Of a stretch of DNA of 64,000 nucleotides, positions 1 to 11,200 are shown piece by piece (positions within the stretch are counted from its first letter, which is position 1; every line of letters starts with the position of its first letter). Origin of the DNA: Lepidonotus clava (lineage: Eukaryota > Annelida > Polychaeta > Phyllodocida > Polynoidae). The stretch spans positions 55,071,526 through 55,135,525 of the forward strand of contig OW387138.1 of the NCBI GenBank assembly GCA_936440205.1, written 5' to 3'. The translations under genes and the position numbers were made by a program. The notes under the pieces were generated by a model, which had not been told where the DNA came from, searched no databases, and saw only the letters and a program-made list of their open reading frames with translations.

Positions 1-624
1 CCGCTTCAGCCTCCGCCCTTCGGCACTTGTTCTCCACCTGCTCCATCCTGGCCAGCAAATCGGCCATGGACGGTTCAGCTGTAGACGTGGAGGGGCCGGA
101 CGAGGACAAGTTTTCGGACGTGAACGACCTTTGGGACGAGGTCGACGTGAACGACGTTTGAGACGTCAAGGCCCGGGCGTGAACGACGTTCTGGACGTGG
201 ATGTGGGGAACCATGGATGGGTTTGAGACATGGAGGGCGTCATCCCCCAGGGCGTGGATCCTGAGGGCGTGGAGGGCGTGGAGGGCGTGGAGAGTGTGGA
301 GGGCGTGGACGAGGATGCGGATGCGGATGCAGTACCGCCTTGGGAACCACCAAGGCTAAAGTCCACGTCGTTGAGGGTGGATCCTTCGTCCGCGAACAGG
401 GAGTCATGAAGAGACTGATCCGCAGAGAGATCCTGAAACACATTCTGAGACCCATACTGACGCGCATCCTCAGACAAATCCATCATCAGGGTACCTACGC
501 CTGCTGATGGATCATGATCTGTTATTTGCGCGCCACCCAATTTTGGGCTGCTGGTCAAGATCCTGCATGAGCTCGTAGACGGGTTTGACAGGACAGAGTC
601 ACAATAGTCAGTTGATCCGTTCAT
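1..624 (-). CDS. Ser/Thr/Pro-rich protein, N-terminal exon, cassette copy 1 (partial)
   Basis: The first coding exon of a minus-strand gene begins at the ATG at 624 and runs off the left edge. The product is low complexity (runs of Ser, Thr, Pro, Gly). After one change of reading frame around 165-180 it continues as a charged, coiled-coil-like stretch (MADLLARMEQVENKCRRAEA) at 1-70. The position matches the gene at 33307: both lie divergent from a homologous ~200-aa gene, and both start with an acidic Ser-rich segment followed by a charged helix. The link to that C14orf93-like gene rests on position and composition; residue identity is weak. The frame change inside the simple-sequence region could be decay or a missed intron. 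The rest of the gene is outside the window, so no function can be read here. Confidence 0.5.
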
Positions 625-1321
625 GGTGGCAGCAAGTTTTCAAGTGATCTATAGCCATATGCCACGCCGTATTTATACATCCCCGGCTGGCCCCCCTGTG
701 GACACATGATCTGGCGAAAGCGATCTTTTATCGATGAGGCAAGACTTTGAACATAAGTTACGTGGTAGACGTGACGGGGTGTGGACGGGGTAAGAGAGAC
801 TTTTACCATAAGTTACATGCTAGCCGTGACGGGGAGTACATGGGGTATCAGCGACACCCTCACCGCCGCCCCTTGTGAGGCCTGTTACGTGTCAAGAAGT
901 GTTAAGACTACCCCGCGGGCCACGGGCCGCGGTACTCCTGTGAGGGACCTGACACAGAAGCTAGTTGACATGCGCCGCCTCAGATGGCCAACAGCTGGAC
1001 GCGGTCATCATAGACGCGTGTCCCAGTGTCAAACGCGACAGAAGTCATTTCAGATGAACCCCCTGTCGATCGGCTCTCTGAAGAAAATAGCGGCCTATTA
1101 GACGTGCTTCGCGCTACCCAGTGTAAAAACTTGTGAAGCCCCCGACTAGAAGAAGTCGTTTTAGTTATACATTACCTAGCGTTTAAGTTGTCGACCGAGG
1201 GTTAACTTTTCGCTAAAGACTAGACGAAGCCCTTACAGTACCTGGGGGGTTGTGATGTCGTGGGGGGTGGGGGGGTATAAGTATGTGCCTGTACTAGACA
1301 CTGGTTCAGAACAGCCACTTG
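625..1321. promoter_or_regulatory. Shared spacer with back-to-back core promoters, cassette copy 1
   Basis: The ~700-bp spacer separates two divergent starts. A TATA-like ATTTATA at 671-677 (TATAAAT on the minus strand) lies about 47 bp before the minus-strand ATG at 624. TATAAGTA at 1276-1283 lies about 45-50 bp before the plus-strand ATGs at 1322 and 1328. The second cassette (32691-33306) has TATA-like boxes in the same two places. The sequence after the plus-strand box (CACTGGTTCAGA) resembles the corresponding stretch there (CACTGGTCTCAGA). I infer a bidirectional promoter. Confidence 0.55.
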
Positions 1322-1933
1322 ATGGCCATGGACATCGAGCGACTGTTAAACGCAAGTCTGCGTCTGCGTCTTGTTCGGGAGGAAAGGCCAGTGGTGAGAC
1401 CTAGTCACCTCCAACCCGCGGACCAATCCGACCATCAGTGGCTGCTTCTGTTGTTAGTGATATACCTGGGGTGGAAATTTATTGGTATCTTCTCGAAATT
1501 GGCAGCAGGCTGTCGCTCATTGGCGCAGGGTCAACGTCGGAGGGCTACAGTGCAGTGCTGTCTGAGGATCTACTGCCGATGGGAAACGCTCCTATTTCCA
1601 CTGGCTCCCATTCCCGCCGAAATGGAAGCCGTAGGAAGTGCTGCCTGCCCACGAATGATCATCCAAAGACCGAGCATCCTGTCCAAGGCCCTGACCGTCG
1701 CCTGGTCGGGCCCACTCAAGGTCCATCTGAATGGCAGTGACGAACCCTTGACGTTGGAACTCCCGCAAGAAGTCAAGATTCCTCGTACGGAGTGAGTGCG
1801 CCTGAACAAATTTTTCAGGCACAGACTTTGTAGAGCGAGCGTTTGCCTGATAAACAACAGGAACAACATGGCCCAAGAACTACTCCCAGCCGAAAAACTG
1901 GGCTGCATGCCTGACGTAGACTCTTGGGTGTGA
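1322..1933 (+). pseudogene. 'MDIE/MDAL' family protein, cassette copy 1
   Basis: This is an unrecognised protein of about 200 residues, homologous along its length to the minus-strand gene at 32073-32690. Shared blocks are an MD-x-LLN-x-SL start, a hydrophobic Trp-rich helix (YLGWKFIGIFSKL here), a CLRI-x-CRWE motif, PLAPIPA, TVAWSGP, an LNK-x-F-R-x-RL block and a C-terminal DSWV. The ATG at 1328 has a strong context (gccATGg) and matches the other copy's start. The frame is interrupted once before the conserved C-terminal block, so this copy is probably inactive. A polyadenylation signal AATAAA lies at 2123-2128. The hydrophobic segment could be a membrane helix or a buried core helix. No known family is recognised. 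Confidence 0.6.
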
Positions 1934-2371
1934 TGAACAGTTATATATAAATGTACGATATGTTTGAAGTATATATGGGAAAATGTTAATTGTGAAATGC
2001 ATATGTTCACGAAGCTTTCGAGTTACATATGTACATTAGTGTATGTTCAGTAAATACAATTATGGGAAAATAGGCGAAACGTTGACACGTGGACATCCTA
2101 AAACCTTTTCCGCATGCATAACAATAAAACATTTTGATATCATGAACGCGTGTAGTCTTATGTGGCTGTGACTAAATGGGAATTCATGAGGGCAACAATG
2201 AATTCGGAACTGGTCCTTAACGAATTTTGATAATGGGAAATGAACTGCTGCTGTGTGACGAAATTATGAGGGCGAGGATTCTAAACAAAAAATATCGAAC
2301 ATGAATGAGAACTGATAACTTTTGAGCTGCAATAAAAGGAAGAGTTAATAGCTAATGTATATATAACCAAC

Positions 2372-3427
2372 TCAATTTAAAGGCAAGCGTCTGCATGCGC
2401 TTTGAATCCTACGTTGTCTGAAATACAGAATTGAGATGAAAACAAAAAGTGCTGGTACCATTATAAAAGTAAGTCCAATGTTCAACAGGTAAACAGTACC
2501 GTGCACACTGGGGGGGAGGAATGGTACGTGGGGAAGATGCAAGTCACCACGAAGTTTCTTGTATTCGACCTTATTCAGTCGAATCTCTTTCATGTATGTA
2601 CGGAGGGAAAGAAAATTGTCTTTTGCTCGCTTAAAAATATCCTCTTGGCGGACTCGCATTTGCGGGCTAAGAGGTAAAATTGGGAATGGTTTATCGTACG
2701 AAAAATCCGGGTTCACAAGTCGGCTAAGTGACAGGTTGAGGTGTTGAAGACTAGCAAGGTTGACGGGGAAAACTGTTCTTAAGGGGCCTGCTGTAGAAGG
2801 CAAACAGTTAACACTTGAGACGGGAATTTCCCATTCTTTGGCGGACACAGAACAACCACATTCAAAGGCACAAACGCACGATTCACATCCAGGATGGGTT
2901 GTTGTTCGGTTGGGGCAGCGCACAACGACCTTGTCTATGTGAGAGAACAAATAGGTCCCTGTTGCAATGACTTGGATGTTCGACCTTCTGAAATTAGACA
3001 TAATGAGTATTTTGAAATCACAATAACGTTTGACAGACTCATGATCACGTAGATCGATAGAAATGAGGCACGACGAGGGAGAAAGCCTGCGAATTGGTAG
3101 GTCATAATGACAAAACAGAGAATGGCAATTATCCAGATCTGGGTTGGAGGATACCGTGTATTGGGTTGCGGACACCAATAAATAAGCCGGTGTGTTCGAG
3201 AGGCGAGTATAATGCCCATGGAAGGCTAGAGGGAAGGTGTTCACTTTTAGAACCGTAAATATTTTGTCTAAGGAAATAACGGGAATCTTCAAAATAGTTT
3301 TCAGAACATTTTGCTGTAAAACCGGGGGGACTAAAACAGTTACACTTCTATATATGTCGCGAGTGTTTGGAATATAAATATTTGAAAGATTGGACTTGGA
3401 AATGAAAAGGTACCGAATCTTCCTCAT
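2372..3427 (-). mobile_element. Envelope-like glycoprotein ORF, retroelement fossil
   Basis: A 351-codon frame encodes a Cys-rich ectodomain-like region. A cluster spaced like those of retroelement envelope proteins (CPNR..., then CESCVCAFECGC) sits near residues 180-200. A Leu-rich segment follows, then a C-terminal hydrophobic membrane helix with a basic tail (about residues 315-345). This layout fits envelope-like genes carried by some metazoan LTR retroelements. No gag, pol or LTR was recognised next to it, so it is treated as an isolated fossil fragment. A host single-pass membrane protein is the alternative. Confidence 0.35.
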
Positions 3428-3560
3428 ATCAGTCTCCGATATCTAAGAGTTACTCAGCCTGTTCTCCGTTAGGTCGCGAATAGCCTGTAGCAAGACATCA
3501 AGGGAATAGTCCAGTTTAAAATCCAGTAGACGCAATTCTTGCAAATCTTGCATCAACCTG

Positions 3561-4267
3561 ACTGATACAGGCTAGAGACCGCTCTAGTCTTTTATTACTT
3601 TTTCCCAGTCACGGGAAGGAGTAGACAGACAGTGGCCACGTGCACCTGGGATCTAAAGGTTTAGACCTCCGTGCAGAAACGTTACGTTAATGCCAAAAGA
3701 AAAGCCGTGCAAAGAGTATAAGCTTAGGCGTATGCGTGCTAGTAAGCTTTCGTTGGTTAGGGTGTCGGCTTGTTCTAATTGAATTGGAAGGCAGACTTCA
3801 AAATGAATTGTTGGCATGGGGTTCCTTAACTTGTGGATGAGAAGTGAGAAAGCCTGTAAATGCCATTACTGCCCGATATTTATAGGTTTTATTTGAAGGT
3901 GGTTTATATGGAGTTCAGGCCGATTTAAGTCATGCACTGGCTGAAATTAGTCTCAAACCTTAAGGTCGGCTATATATCTAACCAGCTTAGACCCAGTTTA
4001 AGGTGAATTATTTAGGGTAGTTATATAGGCCGGGAGGTACCTTTTATCCATACAGAAAATGTTTAATGAATTTTTAATGACTCTCATCCCTCACGGCTGA
4101 CTTCAAAAGAAGTTAATTTCAAACACTTTTAATACTCCATCTATGGATGGTAAGGGTAAATGGTTTTCCGGGTGGGAGGGGCGAGGGATGGTAGGGTGAA
4201 ATAGGCCTGTCAAAGATTTAGCTACATGTGCTTTGCAGGCGAACGTAGGTTGGGTATGGAAGTGCAC
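3561..4267. other. No gene seen
   Basis: AT-rich DNA with no convincing ORF, splice pattern or repeat of its own. It separates the envelope-like fossil from a tandem duplication. Confidence 0.5.
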
Positions 4268-4630
4268 GACCCAGCAGGTTCTCTGGGGCAACTCTGGCCC
4301 GTGTTAACTCGATAACTAACCCCTGATAATGGCCGGGAGTCCTTCAGATGACACCCAGCATGAGAGCTGTGTCGCTCTTGAGTCGGTTTGGTGTGAGTTA
4401 TGTGATTACCAAGACTGTGCCCCTGCCCTTGTCAGATGTCACAGGGGCCCGACCCAGCAGGTTCTCTGGGGCAACTCTGGCCCGTGTTAACTCGATAACT
4501 AACCCCTGATAATGGCCGGGAGTCCTTCAGATGACACCCAGCATGAGAGCTGTGTCGCTCTTGAGTCGGTTTGGTGTGAGTTATGTGATTACCAAGACTG
4601 TGCCCCTGCCCTTGTCAGATGTCACAGGGG
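4268..4630. repeat. Tandem duplication, two units of 183 bp
   Basis: The unit beginning GACCCAGCAGGTTCTCTGGG at 4268 recurs at 4451 with no difference seen by eye, ending near CACAGGGG. Such identity suggests a young duplication or an assembly artefact. Confidence 0.9.
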
Positions 4631-4639
4631 GGTACAGAT

Positions 4640-5280
4640 TAGATGGGGTGCTTCCGGGTACTTATGGGTGTTAATGGATTAAGGCCGGCCATGATGGACG
4701 CTTTGAAACTTTGCCGCCGTTAGGAATGGACCTGATTTATTATGAAATGTTATGCACAAGGGAACAGGGGAGCGAGGGATTGCTGCAGAATCGCGAAAAT
4801 GCTTTCTGTCATGTTACTTAAATAGTACATGGAACTTGTTAACTAATGGTCATATTTAACTGAGAAAATTATTCAAATGAAGTGTGATGCCCAGTGTCTC
4901 CTGTTTATTAAGATGCTAAGGTCGGGAAAGAAGGTTATTTAGAATGTTTGCAAGAATTATATATAATAAATTTATAATATTCGGAATTTCAGCCGGATCA
5001 GTCTCATTACCATTAGGACTATCATGTTTAAAAGTAGTAGTTGAGGAGAGGGCGGGTTCGACCAGGTTTTTTTTATAATTTTCCAAATTTTTTAAGGGTC
5101 TTTTTGATTTAACAACTTTTTGATTACAAATGGAGAGTTCTCCTGTAAAAAGCGTAACGTCCCGACCCTGTTTAAAATAAGTTAACAATCAACCTCCTCT
5201 CTTGACATGACGATTAGGGTTCAGAGTAGTCCTATCCTTATCATTAATTTGATAATACAAGTCTGATGGATGAACGAAAA
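4640..5280. other. No gene seen
   Basis: AT-rich intergenic DNA. Short open frames here show no recognisable domain or splice context. Confidence 0.5.
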
Positions 5281-5289
5281 ACGTAAGGC

Positions 5290-5360
5290 ATGAAGGGGAT
5301 TCGAACCCGGGGCCGGGAGAGATAGCTGGTAGCCAAAAATCCACCGGGTTCAATAATACG
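5290..5360 (-). repeat. tRNA-derived SINE-like remnant
   Basis: On the minus strand there is a good RNA polymerase III B box (GGGTTCGAATCCC, 5298-5310), about 45 bp after CCCGGTGG, which could be a degraded A box. The rest does not fold into a normal tRNA. I read it as the decayed head of a tRNA-derived SINE. Confidence 0.35.
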
Positions 5361-5734
5361 ATGACGTCGGAAACCAGCGAAAGCCGTCTAGAGGTCCTTC
5401 CGGTCGCAGGACGAAATTCGTCGAAAACGATCATGGGCGATGTAAATTGAAGTTGATAAAGTTGCCTTTCCGCCGAAAGAGACACATCAGTGACAATTGA
5501 GGGTGATCAAAATTAATAACTTGTGGTATTGCTTGTTTTCCAAATCGGAAAACCCACTGAAACACAACGACCGAAACTACAAAGTGTCTCTTTTTGGTAA
5601 ACACCTTTCTCGTTGCCCCGATTACACCCACGGTATATATATGTCACAAACTCTACAGGTGATTGGGTCTGGTTGTGCAACCTACGATGAAATGCAATGA
5701 ACTGAATGGCACAGATGAGTTCGCCAGACCTGGG

Positions 5735-5779
5735 TGGTAGGATCTAATCGAACTTGATGCACTCGATTAGCTCCTACCA
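5735..5779. repeat. Short near-perfect hairpin
   Basis: TGGTAGGATCTAATCGA at 5735-5751 pairs with 5763-5779 with one mismatch and an 11-nt loop. It lies about 90 bp left of a TIR element. Confidence 0.75.
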
Positions 5780-5866
5780 CTCCAAATTTTCATTTTTTTC
5801 GGAAGTTTTATTTGCAATAATGGTGTTAAAATGACCGGATGGCCCACGGGCCGGTCCGGGGGGATG

Positions 5867-7809
5867 CAGGGGTGGACCCAGGAATTTGTAGAGGAGGGGG
5901 GGGGGGGGGGGCAATGCATTAATCTATGTGGGAGGGGCCCCTTTTTAAACAACATGATTTAACAGGGGAGGGGGGAGGGGGCCAAGGCCCGTCAGGCTAA
6001 TATAGCACATTTATCATTTCTTATGTCGAGAGTTAAATAAGGGTAAAAAATTAAAATCTCACAAAATAATAGTTTTTGGTGTAGTCAAGGTTATTGAATA
6101 TTATCATTTTCAGTGAAGACCATGTGCGCTTTCAAGCCTTTCACCCAGTATTTCCAAGAAGTTTAAGAATCTGGTTTAGGCAGCCTGGTTTAACTCCTAA
6201 AAATCTGTTTTAAGAAAATCTGTTTTAAAAATCCTGTATTTCTAACTGTTTTAGTTAAACCATAACTAAGGACCTTAAAGCAGAGTTAAGGTAGAGAGTT
6301 CAGTAGGTTGGGAAAGACCAAATTATTTTTGCCTCAATGCTTAAACCAGTCTCACAAGCGAGTTTAAGAAATCTGGTTTAAAACAGGCTTAAACCATATT
6401 TGCTTTTTGGAAATACGCTCTTAAAACTTTTAGCTACAAGTTTGGTTGAACTAACCCTATTTTTCGGGGGGAAATAGGCCTATTGGGCATTAGTTTGATG
6501 GGATGGAAAACCATTATTGACATGATATGTGATAAGATTTCTCAAAAATATTACTTTCATTTCATGATTAGGGTTGTACCCAACATCATGGGAAGACAAT
6601 TGTTTCATTATTAAGTAATCATAGAGGTTATAAAGTTAAATCACACTTTATCGCTGTTTTGACGCTTTTGATTAATTATTATAATTTATTTTTGATTTTA
6701 TATAACTTTTTTTCTATAAGTAAGGGCTATTAAAACAAAATGCGCTAATGATATACCAATGTGAGCGATACAACCCTGTTTTACCCTAGTTGCGTGCACA
6801 CTATACTCCTTCTGCGCTTCAGCCTCGTCTATTCTTATTAGGTCAGCAAACTCAGTAGTATCCCGTCACATTGCGTCAGCCCACGTAGGCCAATGGTTGT
6901 TTAAAAGCCCCCCTCCGGAGTTCCTTACCTGCGAGCCGCGACACTGGCCTGCGCATACAGTCTATGATAATGGAAGAACTTGCTTGTTCGAATCCCGCTA
7001 GAGTCGGCTAGGCTGGCCTAGCACATGACGTCCTATACCCCCCAGTGTCACCGTTACACTCGCACACCTTTTTCATTCCTTTTTAAGGCTGTATGTTATA
7101 AAGGGTGGGTTACCCCTGCATCTATAGCGTATTTGGTGCATTTTTTGGTTGAGCTTGGAAACCCATATCAACCTGCATTTATAAATTATATGACGCAAAT
7201 GTGGGAAGGCCGGTGTAGATAAATAATAGTGTAGCCCTGAAGTTGCCCTTTTTAAAGGTAAATTCGTATTTATATGAATAAGAATGAACAGTCGGTTGTT
7301 ATGTCGCGCATGTAAACTTTGTATGGCGGATTTTTATAGGCTCATTTTTGACAGAAAAATGTGAAGTAATCTAATAAGAAATTCCAAACGAAATTTTCAG
7401 ATTATGGAGCCAAATTGCTTAATCCAATCGTCAGAATAGATATTAGCAAAAAAAAAAAAATGAAGTCATGATTGAATTTTAGATGAATGACATTTTGTCC
7501 CATGTGATAATTGCAAAAATTATGAAAATTATGATGATCGAATTAATCGAAGCTATTTCATAAGCATTAAAGTGTAGATGCGTGATACAACCCACTTGCG
7601 GGATACAACCCACATTCCCCCTATAGGCATACAAACTTTGATAAATCTGAGTGGGTTCCAGAGACCCCTAATTTAGATAATTCCCTTTATTGGTAGTTTA
7701 ATTGCGTAAAATTTGAGAAATCTGAGGGGGGTCCACACAACATGGGAACCCCTCCCCCCCCTCCCGCCCTGAGCGGGGCGGGGGGGGGGGGGGGCTGGGT
7801 ACGCCACTG
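5867..7809. mobile_element. Non-autonomous TIR element candidate (CAGxGG(C/T)G ends)
   Basis: The left end CAGGGGTGGACCCAGG at 5867 and the inverted right end CAGTGGCGTACCCAGCCC at 7809 are similar. Both are followed by G/C homopolymer runs. The interior is AT-rich and non-coding. The same left end recurs at 45086 (CAGGTGCGGACCCAGGAATT), and related ends are at 44721, 45074 and near 27120. CAG-GGCG termini suggest the hAT group, but no 8-bp target duplication is visible, so class and limits are uncertain. Confidence 0.35.
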
Positions 7810-7990
7810 CTGGCAATTATATTGGTGCCTGAATGGAGGGTAGGTACGTTAATACGCCGAGAGGGTTGGGCGTGTTAAGAGAACTATGAGGGGACGGGAC
7901 TATTGTGACACAATATAGTTAACACCCCCTGACTTACACTTATATACACGCCAGAAGGGGAAGGGAAACTATGAGGTGGGCGCAAAAATA

Positions 7991-8209
7991 TTACCTAACA
8001 CGCCCACTGCTATGGGTGGTATAATGATACTTTGCTTTTTCAGGGATAATGGTGGAGTAAGACTTACACTCCTTGACACGGTTTAGAGCAAGTTGATTCA
8101 GACACGGCCGAGTCTGTTTAATGTATGAGTTCAAAAATTTGCCGTGTAAGTCTTGGACATCTTGTACTGTCCAGTGAAGGGCTATTCTAGCTGCTTTTTC
8201 TGGTGCCAT
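7991..8209 (-). other. Short unassigned ORF beside the Polinton
   Basis: A 72-codon frame with a protein-like composition lies just left of the polymerase fossil. No motif is recognised. Nearby, GGGCGTGTTA occurs in both orientations (near 7868 and 7995-8005) around a T/A-rich stretch, which may mark an element edge. Confidence 0.25.
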
Positions 8210-8250
8210 ATATCGAGTGTTTGTGAAGTTTTGTTTTTATAAATTATTTT

Positions 8251-11200
8251 TCAATATGAACTGTTCCCTAGGAGTTTGCAGAGGTCGGAGAAAATTTTAC
8301 AGTCTGGGTTTTTGTCTCTTTTTCTTCGCGCCTCTGTTACTTGATCAACAAATGAAATAAATGATTTCTGCGGTATGTATTCAACGAGTATGTGAACCTC
8401 TGTTACTATTAAACCGTTTTCTAAATAACATTTAAGTAGTGGAGAACCTAATGAAATATTTTTTGCAAAATAACTACCGATCAATTGATGTTTGGGTCTT
8501 TTTACTCTATCGTTCTCTAATAGATGTTGTTTCATATGTTCTCCTACATCATCTCTTGACACCATTGCATTTTTAGAAATGGGTGTCATTTCTTCAAACT
8601 TAAATTTAAGGTGAGTTGGTGTGTGTATGTCTGTCGATACTAATCCAAAAATAGTTCCATTTTTTGTTCCGTTTATTATATCTATTTCAGAAAGGTTATT
8701 GTGTGTGTTTGGAATCGGTATACTCCACAGTGATTTACATGCTATAACACTGTTGTTGTTATTCTTATCTTTGTTCCAGTCACACTCGTATTTCTCAATG
8801 ACAGTATACCCTATTAGTTCTAAATAAAGTGTTGTTTTAAGAGTTTGTCGACATCTTTCTGACATTAGTTTACGTCCCTTATCAGTGGAGAGTGTGTTTA
8901 TATTCATATCACATGCGTGACCGTGCCAGTAGCAACCGTGAAATTGATACACAGTTTTTGTATCTGGAACCAGACCATCCACTCGAACTCTTTTTACACC
9001 CACACTAACTTCCCCATGGTTATAGGCGTGTAGTATTTTAACTTTGTCTGTAATCTCTCGGAACAGCAACCATTCTGTGGCAGCGCGACTGACTTTTTGA
9101 GATTGTTCAGGTTTATAATTGTTACTACTTCTGCAGACTACAAAGTATCTGGTACAGTGTTCTTCTCCCATACATTTAAGATAAAGACTGTTTGCATATA
9201 CTCCTATAATATGACGGCACACTTTACTTAATGGACTGAATTCTCTTCCTTGTATTCTTGTCACCCCTGGTTTTTTATGTATTTGAAATTTGTGTACGTC
9301 TTTGTCTTCCTCTGAGAATATAATGTAAGGAAGAGTATTTGATGGGGTATTATCAAATAGAAATTTTAGGGTAATGCACAAAGGTAGAAATTCTCTCACT
9401 TTGCGCTTGACAATGATTCGAATTGTGAGGCCACCAGTTGATCATAAGGGAATAATTAGAACTCTTCCAAATTGCATATCTTGAACGCTAGTATTAAGTT
9501 TGGGGTTGATTATAATTATGGTGCATTGTCCGAGATGATTATTGTTATTAATACTGTCTCTAATGGGATGCTAGTCGAGTGGTGAGTAAGTCCACGAGAT
9601 GGGCGCTCAATCCATAACATGAACAACGCTTGGCAGCACGGTAAGTTTATTGATGGATATAGTGATGCGTACAATGGCTCGTGATGGTAATAAGTCCAAG
9701 GTATTACAGTTCCAGTATGGAGTGGAGTAAGCTTCCTCCGTAAAGTCCGCCTATTCTCGTCTCCGGCAATTGCGTAGTAGTACCGTGTAAGTCACCAGAT
9801 GTCCCTTTGGTTGTATGGCTATCCGAACCCCTTCGGATCTCCCGATCCGTATGATCCAAACGCTACTGGTCTCTCTCTCTAGATTACTCTGCACTCTTGC
9901 TTATAAAGCAGTCTGATATTGATTTTACCCGAAGCATCAGTGCTTGCGGGGAAGTGTGTCCCGTTGAATCTTGTCATCAGGTATATTCACACTTACCAGC
10001 GGCACCTGCTATTACCACATATTTTCATAAACTAAGTAATTTAGAAACGTTCTTATCATTTTGTATTCATCTGGTGATCCTTACATTAACTCGATAAGCG
10101 TGCACAAAGCAGATATTTAAATCTCTACCTTTGTGCAATCTTATGATGTTATATAGTATAAATATAGCATGAGCCACTGGTAGGTGTAAATACACCCGAC
10201 GCAACAGCGGAGCGCACCTCCCAGCAGGCGACCATGCTTGGGTAAAATCAATAAGTGACTGCTATATGAAAGCAGTGTATGGTGTAAAGAGAGGAGAGAG
10301 CATTTAGTGTTTGGACAATACGGGTCGTGAGATCCAAGGGGTTTAAATAGCTACATAAGAAAGACAAGGGACATCTGCTGACTTATACGAATATATCTGC
10401 ACTGCTGACGGATGCGAGGCTAGGCAGACACGTAAGGGGAAGCTTACTCTCCACCGGATTGAAACTGTGACATTTAGAGGAACTAACATCTGTTCACCGG
10501 CAATGTACGCATCATCGTTTCCACGGAATAAAGTTACCTTACTGCCAAGCGTTGTTCATGTTATGGATTGAGCGCCCATCTCGTGAACTTACCTGCCACT
10601 TGACTAGTAACGATGAGAGACTTAGTAACAACAGACTGCGAATAAACAATTCCCCATTTATTAATCAACAACGTAAACAACAACTAGCGTTCAGTAAGTC
10701 CTGGAAGAGTGAGACCATCTTTGAACATATCTATTCCTCTTTCACTGAAAAATTTCATGTGTTGGTTTATAGCTTTGACAAAACGTGCCACATCTTTGTT
10801 ATTGTAATATATTAGGTAATCTCTGTAAGTTGTCATGTTGTTATCTTTCCACACTTTCTTGCACTTGGCATAATCTTCTGCTGATATGGAAGTGCCAGTA
10901 AGTGAACTATAGAAAACTGAGTGAGGAGGTAGTTTCACGTTCCCTAGTTTTCTAGTGGATGTCATCCACTCATATGGAATGAAACCTTTACTTTCATCTT
11001 TTACGAAAGCTTTTAGATAGCTAGCATAGGAGTATCCGGGAGCTAGCTAATTCAACATGTCTAAATAAACACAGTTTTCTGTATTGACAGCTATGTATTG
11101 ATTACTCTGTTTTATAGTTTCTTTGCATAGAAGGAATGAAAATCTCTCTTTATTAGATTTAAGTTGTACTGACCAGAATTGAAACCTATGACAGGTACTC

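Noticed and set aside
166-624. Collagen- or mucin-like protein from the repetitive Ser/Thr/Pro frame
   Set aside because: The low-complexity repeats come from GAGGGCGTG-type simple sequence. Position and the downstream coil fit the cassette gene better.
6980-7000. tRNA gene suggested by GTTCGAATCCC
   Set aside because: There is no A box at proper spacing and no cloverleaf; a lone B-box match.
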